Source of the DNA: Sinotaia quadrata
Lineage: Eukaryota > Mollusca > Gastropoda > Architaenioglossa > Viviparidae
Length of the DNA stretch: 64,000 nucleotides
NCBI GenBank assembly: GCA_028829895.1
Contig: CM054181.1
Span: forward strand, 35,140,259-35,204,258
Direction of reading: 5' to 3'
The notes under the pieces are model-generated. The model made no database searches and had not been told where the DNA came from. It was given only the letters and a program-made list of their open reading frames with translations. Both the position numbers and the translations under genes were made by a program. Each line of letters begins with the position of its first letter. Position 1 is the stretch's first letter. Positions 62,201 to 64,000 of this stretch are shown in pieces.

Positions 62201-63083
62201 GACAATTTTGATCTTCACTTTTTTGTGGTCCCCGACGGTTTCGACAAGTCAGATTGTGGCCCCCGACTCGAAAAGTTTGTGCACCACTGCTCTAAAGCTT
62301 ATTAATACAAGAACAATATTCAGTTCCCTTCTTCTATACAATTACAAATTATGACAATTTGAAGGTCCTTTCTATTTGTGAAATTTCATCTTTTGTTAGT
62401 TGCATAATCAGTCTGCTTTGCTGGATCCTGTTTTTAAATAAGTCAAACATTGTTGAAGTTTGTAACATACTAATCATTTAGAGACACAAATAATTGCAAT
62501 CTGTTAATTGACTAAGGCATAAGAATTTAGCTGCAGAACAAGATTATGTAATAATATTAACTGTATTTTGACTAGATATTGGCAATACATATTTGTATTC
62601 GGTCATTGTTACTTCTGTAAGTACAACACCTGAGCAAGAGACATACACTATGCAAATGAATATCTTGTTAACTACATATTTAATATGATCAAGGTTATGT
62701 TAGTGTTGTTGCTGCTTGTATTATTAGATAAATGGTGTTCACCTCTTTTGAATTGTTGACTAACATTTCTTTTCTGTTTATAATTGACAAGTTTATACAG
62801 TGTATGTAGTCATTTTATGATTGACAGATCTACAGGAATAATTTTTATTTAATATATATATGAACATTAGTGATAAATGTACAATTTCCCATTATTTTGA
62901 TAATTTATTTGAATGATGTATTCTCTTTTATTCAGAAACAAGCTGTTGACAACAGCAGTAAAACGGTATCAGCTGGATGGCCTAAATAGCGTGAAGTATA
63001 CTGTGCAGTTTATTCATGCTGATCAGCTGTTCACTCATATTATGGTAGACATTGGCAAGCCAGACATTAAGGCCCAACGGTAA
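19485..63083 (+). CDS. B4GALT-like: Spliced GT7 beta-1,4-glycosyltransferase gene with two alternative anchor exons
   Basis: Whole gene. Form A joins 19485-19548, 27205-27768, 52568-52812, 56676-56863, 58484-58606, 59866-59967 and 62936-63083 (1434 nt, 477 aa). Form B replaces 27205-27768 with 46721-47548 (1698 nt, 565 aa). Every junction is GT-AG and phase-matched (1,1,0,2,2,2). The family transfers a hexose or HexNAc from a UDP-sugar to a terminal GlcNAc in beta-1,4 linkage in the Golgi lumen and needs Mn2+. In form A numbering the seen landmarks are a membrane anchor about 81-103, PYRDR at 258-262, FNK at 297-299, DVD at 323-325, WGWGAEDDD at 383-391, MIRH at 415-418 and DGLNS at 443-447. 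The catalytic exon plan (188-nt and 123-nt exons, phases 0/2/2) matches what I recall of vertebrate B4GALT genes. Family membership is very secure; donor sugar and orthology are not. Confidence 0.93.
19745..19930. repeat. 43-bp minisatellite, about four copies
   Basis: Unit tttattttaccatcatattc plus cattcctttaaaacaagcaatca, nearly identical copies, within intron 1 about 200 bp after the exon 1 donor. Confidence 0.93.
20229..20880 (+). mobile_element. Decayed non-LTR retrotransposon, C-terminal RT region
   Basis: Broken plus-strand translation shows LLQKLQNIATRIAQEP, like the xLQxxQNxAARL motif after the RT domain, and further on KRYNQCSF, QGPVTWNKL and SASKGSYN, like the ORF2 end of CR1/L2-type elements. 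It has stops and frameshifts. Clade is uncertain. Confidence 0.5.
21015..21082. repeat. (GT)n microsatellite
   Basis: About 34 GT units directly downstream of the decayed non-LTR element. Confidence 0.97.
21905..22085 (+). mobile_element. Internal fragment of the solo-LTR family
   Basis: Shares taggtggaaaacttcttacc, aaaggagaaga, aaatctgtctttxaatcta and the ctttcttttccaaca end with the LTRs at 7487 and 48620. Neither LTR terminus is present. Confidence 0.6.
22145..22242. mobile_element. Terminal fragment of a hAT-like MITE
   Basis: Ends catgggcaccacattgggaa then ccactg, the inverse of a cagtggttcccaa hAT end. I found no matching 5' end, so it is probably truncated. Confidence 0.35.
22875..22906. 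repeat. (AT)n microsatellite
   Basis: Alternating at run ending in cgatatc. Confidence 0.9.
23200..23590 (+). mobile_element. Fossil hAT transposase fragment
   Basis: Broken frames read KKLSWMLHMKTKSLVHFPSM, then NPFTCPLEE and EVELEILVLENDIILKSS. These resemble the region before the dimerisation domain of GTF2IRD2/ZBED/FAM200-type hAT transposases. Several stops and frame changes are present. Weak match by eye. Confidence 0.4.
23930..24900. other. Unassigned intronic sequence
   Basis: Somewhat C-rich stretch at 24.2-24.4 kb (caccaccgccagcactccct) followed by moderate-complexity sequence. Its minus-strand frames of up to 92 codons have no recognisable domain. No exon was assigned. Confidence 0.35.
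25040..25363 (-). mobile_element. 5' part of the solo-LTR family, inverted
   Basis: The reverse complement starts TGCCACAC at 25363 and continues through taactaattacaaatgatga, the caccactcatctctcacttg segment and the gaagataaata block, as in the LTR at 7487. The 3' part is missing. Confidence 0.7.
26195..26404. repeat. 69-bp tandem repeat, three copies
   Basis: Unit ttagttctgtgtatttactt, caaatgtctaacatctcatg, ttcatcatagttaataaaat, atatta; copies differ by only a few bases. Confidence 0.93.
26426..26897. mobile_element. pogo/Tigger-like MITE (472 bp)
   Basis: Begins cagtggtacctcgcataacg and ends cgttatgtgaggtaccactg, a 20-bp inverted repeat with one mismatch, flanked by TA on both sides (26424-26425, 26898-26899). 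The end sequence and TA target are typical of the pogo/Tigger branch of Tc1-mariner. No transposase remains; the internal cgttcgttatgtg repeats are part of subterminal sequence. Confidence 0.75.
27205..27768 (+). CDS. B4GALT-like: Exon 2a: cytoplasmic tail, transmembrane anchor and stem, form A
   Basis: The acceptor gtttgtgcag ends at 27204 and the donor GTGAGT starts at 27769. The exon is 564 nt with phase 1 at both ends, so it is a clean cassette. It has no Met before the membrane segment, so it depends on exon 1 for a start. In form A numbering it gives residues 22-209: a polar cytoplasmic stretch of about 60 residues, one hydrophobic segment at about 81-103 rich in Leu and Val, then a luminal stem without any N-x-S/T site. 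It ends in CEDIPAGL, where the Cys (202) matches the first Cys of the family disulfide (bovine Cys134). It shares the IYxxRIAxxI block and the CxExPxGL end with exon 2b, so the two are duplicates. If the intron were retained, translation would stop after ten more codons. Confidence 0.88.
27960..28052. repeat. CA-rich simple repeat
   Basis: Repeated acacatatacttgcatgctc followed by (CA)n, about 190 bp after the exon 2a donor. Confidence 0.85.
28546..28815. repeat. 67-bp tandem repeat, four copies
   Basis: Unit cttgctattttagttctcac, cagtcatactagtctatggc, tgtatttgactaagactaga, cttacta; the fourth copy is cut short. Confidence 0.92.
28816..29555. other. AT-rich intron sequence, nothing recognised
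   Basis: No repeat structure or coding block seen between exon 2a and the RT fossil. Confidence 0.5.
29560..31020 (+). mobile_element. Decayed non-LTR retrotransposon reverse transcriptase
   Basis: Degraded motifs appear in order: ALDIIDHDI near 30.1 kb (family AFDTVDHDIL), YAEDTMMI near 30.43 kb (the YADD box), MTNDKTEVILVA near 30.56 kb (family NxDKTEFL), CNSLLSGL and KLQMRFRAL near 30.75 kb, and SIHKRVPM near 30.86 kb (family LPIxxRIxF). Order and spacing fit a CR1/L2-type ORF2 on the plus strand. Many stops and frameshifts; not active. Confidence 0.7.
31915..32375. repeat. Minisatellite of about 53 bp
   Basis: Repeated gtcactcttcagtctgtgca, ggtcagtcattcttagtgtc, agcaagtgag in variable order. 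Confidence 0.88.
33155..33345. repeat. 29-bp minisatellite, six copies
   Basis: Unit gcagttttatgatgatctta plus ataattact. Confidence 0.92.
33346..36440. other. AT-rich intron sequence with minor repeats
   Basis: Only a short repeat of gtgacagtgctcatacaaat (34.65-34.77 kb) and a doubtful MITE around 35.29-35.86 kb stand out. No exon was found. Confidence 0.45.
36455..36665. repeat. Tandem repeat of about 60 bp, three to four copies
   Basis: Repeated gatgaatgacaactctacta, tggtaactaataatggaaga and tagtaatccaaactcaaaca. Confidence 0.85.
37392..37547. mobile_element. hAT-like MITE of about 155 bp
   Basis: Starts agtggctcccaacctttt and ends with the inverse (agattgggaaccactg). Flanks atgtagta and atttagta differ at one position, fitting an aged 8-bp duplication. 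Confidence 0.6.
37548..40900. other. AT-rich intron sequence, no gene seen
   Basis: No exon, element end or tandem array stood out beyond a short (AT)n run near 40.3 kb. Confidence 0.5.
40920..41115. repeat. Tandem repeat of about 58 bp, three copies
   Basis: Repeated taacataataaatcatgtca, ttttacatagtcaaatataa, attattcaggactgat. Confidence 0.88.
41530..42010. repeat. 48-bp minisatellite, about eight to nine copies
   Basis: Unit agaacccccatcaattgtaa, tacttattaatattaatgga, acccgtct. Copies vary in C-run length and decay at the 3' end, where they border RT-like sequence. Confidence 0.9.
42010..42290 (+). mobile_element. Decayed non-LTR RT fragment
   Basis: Broken translation gives LGLIYDQTLPF (family NLGVxxDxxLxF) and SKLNYYSSQLAGSPKGLL (family SRLDYCNxLLxGxP), two motifs in the right order for an L2/Rex-type ORF2 end. 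A further NLGAICGQT-like piece sits at about 41.88 kb inside the neighbouring array. Confidence 0.55.
42440..42970. repeat. 74-bp higher-order minisatellite built from 40-bp and 34-bp units
   Basis: A 40-bp unit (tagtcggtatggtgtgtcta, gtatgaattagtttacttgt) alternates with a 34-bp unit (tagtcgtgaagggtttccag, tataagttagttgt). Both begin tagtcg and end ttgt, so they share ancestry. The array starts and ends with doubled 40-bp units. Confidence 0.92.
43085..43720. repeat. 40-bp minisatellite, about 15 copies
   Basis: Unit agagttatttagtcaacgga, acagttataaaccaacgtgt. Copies ending cgtgt and cttgt alternate in the centre, hinting at an 80-bp higher-order unit. Decayed copies continue to about 43.8 kb. 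Confidence 0.93.
44560..45152 (+). promoter_or_regulatory. Candidate alternative promoter and leader exon for form B
   Basis: A non-repetitive, CpG-containing block (cacgcgcaaccgatcc, ccgcaagcacgctcg, gcgagccgcctcc) in otherwise repeat-rich DNA, about 1.6 kb upstream of exon 2b. A good donor-like site, CTG then GTAAGA, lies at 45150. If transcribed and spliced to 46721 it would form an untranslated leader, with translation starting at the internal ATG 46753. This is inference from composition and position only. Confidence 0.3.
45153..46055. other. AT-rich intron sequence, nothing recognised
   Basis: No repeats or coding block seen. Confidence 0.5.
46060..46375. repeat. 64-bp tandem repeat, five copies
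   Basis: Unit agcaaaagagatgaaatgta, atttattttaactcaaatgt, gtcaccattggggttagtga, ttag; nearly identical, ending about 350 bp before exon 2b. Confidence 0.94.
46721..47548 (+). CDS. B4GALT-like: Exon 2b: alternative cytoplasmic tail, anchor and N-glycosylated stem, form B
   Basis: The acceptor tttggcag ends at 46720 and the donor GTAAGT starts at 47549. The exon is 828 nt, again phase 1/1. In form B it supplies residues 22-297: a basic cytoplasmic tail of about 79 residues (RRVRK cluster near 85-89), a hydrophobic anchor at about 101-121 (KELLFFTVFL onward), a charged helix-prone segment rich in Gln, Arg and Ala, then a Ser/Thr-rich stem. By eye it has seven luminal N-glycosylation sequons (NES, NHS, NTS twice, NIT twice, NFS). 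It ends CPEEPPGL, matching the CPEE element that holds bovine Cys134. An internal ATG at 46753 (A at -3) could start translation if the exon is used with an untranslated leader. Retaining the intron would add 39 codons before a TAG. Duplicate of exon 2a, 19 kb away. Confidence 0.9.
47549..48619. other. Intron after exon 2b, no element recognised
   Basis: AT-rich sequence. The open frame of exon 2b continues to TAG at 47665 and then ends. Nothing else was identified before the LTR. Confidence 0.5.
48620..50181 (+). mobile_element. Solo LTR, second copy (about 1560 bp), in the 2b-to-3 intron
   Basis: Starts TGTGACAC and ends CTGCCACA, colinear with the LTR at 7487 in its 5' part (ataactaattacaagtgatg, caccactcg, aggtggaaaa, ggagaagacaaatcc) and 3' part (cataatgagtgccca, tatataacaattaaattta). 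Flanks TTATG and TGATG match at 4 of 5 positions. It has the same orientation as the gene. It contains aagatggcggc near 49.15 kb, similar to a YY1-type site. Confidence 0.7.
51380..51952 (+). mobile_element. 3' part of the solo-LTR family
   Basis: Matches the 3' half of the LTR at 48620 (catatcaatagcaaa, accattaagctaa, tttaatctcagccctttggc, catcataaggag, tataacaattaagtc). The terminal TGTCACA is lost and a (ATCT)n run follows. The 5' edge is unclear. Confidence 0.65.
51953..52002. repeat. (ATCT)n microsatellite
   Basis: About 11 tetranucleotide units, one altered, at the end of the LTR fragment. Confidence 0.95.
52330..52567. repeat. Degenerate repeat of about 60 bp ending at the exon 3 acceptor
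   Basis: Four to five modules of tttctgtgtgtacagtaaat and ctcactgtaataaatttgtg with variants. The true acceptor (tttctgtgtttacag, ending 52567) reads as the last module, and earlier modules have similar pyrimidine-tacag or tacaa ends, the best at about 52359. Confidence 0.65.
52568..52812 (+). CDS. B4GALT-like: Exon 3: start of the catalytic domain
   Basis: The acceptor tgtgtttacag ends at 52567 and the donor GTCAGT follows 52812. The exon is 245 nt, entering in phase 1 (T or C from exon 2a or 2b plus TA gives Leu either way) and leaving in phase 0. It encodes form A residues 210-291. These include an N-linked sequon (NLS, 212-214), the GGEWRPLEC motif with Cys247 (partner of the Cys at the end of exon 2a or 2b), and VALVIPYRDR (253-262). 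The family uses this last segment, bovine PFRNR with Arg189, to bind the UDP part of the donor. KRQQL and FRVFVVEQ complete the first Rossmann-like strands. The reading frame stays open past the donor, but the sequence there becomes low-complexity and loses family similarity. Confidence 0.95.
53180..53211. repeat. (GT)n microsatellite
   Basis: Short GT run in intron 3. Confidence 0.9.
53930..54960. repeat. Diverged tandem repeat with a 93-bp core (three clean copies at 54.65-54.95 kb)
   Basis: Core gctgtgaaagggcatgcttt, attatattactgctgtgaga, tagcatgtttacatctataa, ctagtataagatagtatgct, tgatatgcttaag. Shorter related modules (atttatgactgtgaaagggc, aacatatttactgctgtgag) extend back to about 53.93 kb, interrupted by unrelated sequence. 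Confidence 0.88.
54961..56675. other. Intron 3 distal part, AT-rich, nothing recognised
   Basis: No repeat array, element end or additional exon was identified before exon 4. Confidence 0.5.
56676..56863 (+). CDS. B4GALT-like: Exon 4: donor-binding and DVD metal-binding segment
   Basis: The acceptor ctgttacag ends at 56675 and the donor GTACGA starts at 56864. The exon is 188 nt, phase 0 in and phase 2 out, giving form A residues 292-353 plus two bases of Arg354. FNK (297-299) aligns with bovine Phe226-Asn227-Arg228, so Arg228 is replaced by Lys. DVD at 323-325 is the conserved motif whose second Asp (bovine Asp254) binds Mn2+. Cys318 and Cys337 match the second family disulfide (bovine Cys247-Cys266). 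PRHLSVAID (341-349) is the usual core following it. Length and frame agree with the corresponding vertebrate exon. The segment looks fully functional. Confidence 0.96.
56864..57930. other. Intron 4 proximal part, nothing recognised
   Basis: AT-rich with no clear element. Confidence 0.5.
57935..58315. repeat. 70-bp tandem repeat, about five copies, each with an acceptor-like end
   Basis: Unit cacacaaataaacctgtctg, aatactatactaagacatta, aatcttaaccattttatctt, ctattacagt. Each copy carries ttttatcttctattacag, a good 3' splice-site look-alike, 170-470 bp upstream of the real exon 5 acceptor. Confidence 0.92.
58484..58606 (+). CDS. B4GALT-like: Exon 5: donor-specificity loop and WGWGAEDDD catalytic motif
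   Basis: The acceptor tcctttacag ends at 58483 and the donor GTAATC starts at 58607. The exon is 123 nt, phase 2 to phase 2. Form A residues 355-394 include AYSMLVGGV (356-364), which aligns without gaps to bovine PYVQYFGGV: Tyr286 is kept (Tyr357), Gln288 becomes Met359 and Tyr289 becomes Leu360. WGWGAEDDD at 383-391 contains the equivalents of Trp314, Glu317, Asp318 and Asp319, with Gly316 changed to Ala387. In bovine B4GALT1, replacing Tyr289 by Leu is known to allow efficient GalNAc transfer, so this exon argues against strict galactose use. Confidence 0.96.
59200..59530. repeat. Two short tandem arrays
   Basis: First, tcaatttaaattctggatat with gttctttattttatac (three copies, to 59.35 kb). 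Then gagatatggaagtagcaaag and atgatatatagaagtagcac modules. Confidence 0.8.
59764..59836 (+). pseudogene. Decayed tandem copy of exon 6 (pseudo-exon, possible poison exon)
   Basis: From 59764 the sequence follows exon 6 from its first base (AATATTGCAT, ATTGAAAAT, GACCA, TTGCTC-like, GATxAGGCATAAG) at roughly three quarters identity by eye, offset by 102 bp. A CGA-to-TGA change makes an in-frame stop after ILHxxLKIF, and one base is missing in the codons matching the MIRH site. The MIRH metal site is lost. It still has a pyrimidine-rich acceptor (tcttttcttttag) and a possible donor (CATAA then GTAAAT). If spliced in, it would introduce a premature stop. Confidence 0.8.
59866..59967 (+). CDS. 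B4GALT-like: Exon 6: MIRH metal-binding segment
   Basis: The acceptor tttcttccag ends at 59865 and the donor GTATAA starts at 59968. The exon is 102 nt, phase 2 to phase 2, encoding form A residues 396-428. It contains GLKIFRPP and MIRH (415-418), equivalent to bovine Met344 and His347 that complete the Mn2+ site, followed by a basic KKREP stretch belonging to the mobile loop region. A broken copy of this exon lies 102 bp upstream. The donor is itself the first unit of a 29-bp tandem repeat. Confidence 0.94.
59968..60290. repeat. 29-bp minisatellite beginning exactly at the exon 6 donor, about 11 copies
   Basis: Unit gtataatgtacatatagatt then tgtggtaga. The first base of the first unit is the first base of intron 6, and GTATAATG recurs at 59968, 59997, 60026 and so on. 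Later copies lose the GTATAATG spelling (aatataatgtacttatag). Confidence 0.95.
60648..60832 (+). mobile_element. tRNA-derived SINE
   Basis: The head reads like a tRNA: ctagccttgcaagcagaaga around the anticodon loop (TGC-like) and ggttcaagcac, close to the B-box consensus. The tail (tttataagcacttagagcgt, then attagataaataaata) resembles the 3' ends of SINEs that end in a short ATAAA-type repeat. The A box is degenerate. It is not an intact tRNA gene. Confidence 0.6.
60950..61240. repeat. Minisatellite of about 33 bp, eight copies
   Basis: Repeated aactatgagtttaattggca with agaagtgaaggtgt, variable. Confidence 0.88.
61437..61460. repeat. (CA)n microsatellite
   Basis: About 12 CA units, 24 bp before the hAT target-site duplication. 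Confidence 0.92.
61492..62289 (+). mobile_element. hAT element remnant (798 bp) with perfect 8-bp target-site duplication
   Basis: Ends are cagtggtgcacaaact and its exact inverse agtttgtgcaccactg, 16 of 16. Both sides carry ctctaaag (61484-61491, 62290-62297), the 8-bp duplication expected of hAT transposases. A plus-strand frame near 61.92-62.08 kb reads CKQAFPQMKLNKSNI, then LTDDNLEAILHLS, followed by a TGA. That is like the dimerisation domain of GTF2IRD2/ZBED-type transposases. The N-terminal and most of the catalytic part are deleted, so it is a non-autonomous internal-deletion copy. It lies in intron 6 and is well preserved. Confidence 0.9.
62298..62935. other. Intron 6 distal part, nothing recognised
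   Basis: AT-rich sequence up to the exon 7 acceptor with no identifiable element. Confidence 0.5.
62936..63083 (+). CDS. B4GALT-like: Exon 7: C-terminal end and stop codon
   Basis: The acceptor ttttattcag ends at 62935. The exon enters in phase 2 and reads 48 codons to TAA at 63081-63083. Form A residues 430-477 include RYQLDGLNSVKYTV (439-452) and HIMVDIGKP (463-471), both standard C-terminal landmarks of the B4GALT/beta4GalNAcT family, then a six-residue tail. GTAATG overlaps the stop codon and resembles a donor, but the family similarity is already complete here, so I take the TAA as the real end. Confidence 0.94.
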
Positions 63084-64000
63084 TGTTCTGCTGCATCTGC
63101 TTCACACGCTCTAAATACGTTTGTGTGCGCCAGCCCGTTTTGTATGCTAGTTTCATGGGTTTTGGATCAAAATCCCCAAACTTCTTAATAAGCTTCATCA
63201 TGTGAGCAGACAATATAAACATTTTGACAGTTGGCTCTCCAAAATACAATGCATTGACTTTCCGGTTTCACAGAAATTTCAAGTAAAATCGAGCCTCCAA
63301 TCTTTTTTTTTTTTTATTGCTTATACACAGGCAAGGTTTAAATTATGTATCCTTTTATTATTCATGACTGTGAAATTAGTTTTGTCAGAAGTGATTGATT
63401 GAGAAGGCAAAGTGCATAATTTGAACATGAGAATTAATAATCTAATGAAACAGGAAATTGATGTGTGTATGTATTATACACCCACATACACATAAATTCA
63501 TATATATATGCACTTGTTTAAAAATTAAACTTGAATGAAATCTGTTTGTCACAGTGCATTTCAGAAGTATTCAGACAAACACATAGTATACAAAAGCAGA
63601 TCTTGGTGATGGAGAAGAACATGCTGCTTAATCAAATAATAAAATATTTCTTTATTTTAACTATGATCATATTTGTTGGTTTTACTCTGCACTTTGGATA
63701 TTATGAACATCTTCACAGACCACTGCCTTTTTTTAGCTTGCAATTGCCATGTCAGAAGCATGTTTTTTATATCAGTTTAACAGTATTGTGAAACATATAT
63801 GTTCATCTAATCAGACATGATGCCAAATTCTCTTTACTATCTTTAAATTGTGTTTGTAGTATTTTATGAATTAAAAAAAAAAGCGAGGCAAATCATGAAC
63901 TGTAAGAAACTTGTGTGCACTAAAAGAATACGGTTTATATTTTTTAATAAGAAAAAATATTAATGGTAATAAACAGATTAAAGTCAAATCTCAAACAGCT
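63084..64000 (+). other. Probable 3' UTR and downstream sequence of the glycosyltransferase gene
   Basis: No coding similarity follows the stop codon. AATAAA motifs lie at 63638-63643 and 63968-63973, and an ATTAAA lies near 63874, so the transcript could end anywhere from about 63.66 kb to the window edge. Open frames here are short, AT-rich and without family features. Confidence 0.5.
63638..63643 (+). promoter_or_regulatory. Candidate polyadenylation signal AATAAA
   Basis: First AATAAA after the stop codon, about 555 nt downstream. AT-rich sequence produces this hexamer by chance, and a second one sits at 63968, so the choice between them is open. Confidence 0.35.

Overview
This is AT-rich invertebrate nuclear DNA, carrying one spliced gene on the plus strand and many repeats. 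The long introns, crowded minisatellites, hAT, pogo and LTR debris, and animal-type GT7 enzyme point to a metazoan. Repeat style suggests a lophotrochozoan, perhaps a mollusc, but that is inference; I cannot name the species.

The gene encodes a type II Golgi beta-1,4-glycosyltransferase (GT7, B4GALT / beta4GalNAcT family). I assembled it by matching reading frames, GT-AG splice sites and codon phases. Exon 1 (start codon 19485, coding to 19548) is followed by exon 2a (27205-27768) and exon 2b (46721-47548). Then come exon 3 (52568-52812), exon 4 (56676-56863), exon 5 (58484-58606), exon 6 (59866-59967) and exon 7 (62936-63083, TAA stop). Exons 2a and 2b are diverged duplicates. Each encodes a cytoplasmic tail, a transmembrane anchor and a luminal stem, and each enters and leaves in phase 1. 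Choosing one or the other gives proteins of 477 aa (2a) or 565 aa (2b) with the same catalytic domain. The domain keeps the metal-binding and catalytic motifs (DVD, WGWGxEDDD, MIRH, DGLNS). It has Lys and Leu where bovine B4GALT1 has the sugar-donor residues Arg228 and Tyr289, so it probably does not simply transfer galactose.

Layout: 1-19.4 kb is non-coding, with hAT MITEs, a solo LTR with target-site duplication (7487-8726), a possible promoter near 11.7 kb and a dense run of minisatellites (11.9-18.35 kb). Intron 1 (19.5-27.2 kb) holds transposon fossils and a pogo-type MITE. The 19 kb between exons 2a and 2b holds a decayed non-LTR reverse transcriptase, many minisatellites and a CpG-containing block (44.5-45.2 kb) that could be a promoter for the 2b form. 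The 2b-to-3 intron holds a second solo LTR. Intron 5 holds a decayed tandem copy of exon 6. Intron 6 begins with a 29-bp minisatellite that starts at the splice donor, and also holds a SINE and an 798-bp hAT element with perfect 8-bp target-site duplication. No second protein gene, rRNA, intact tRNA or CRISPR array was found.
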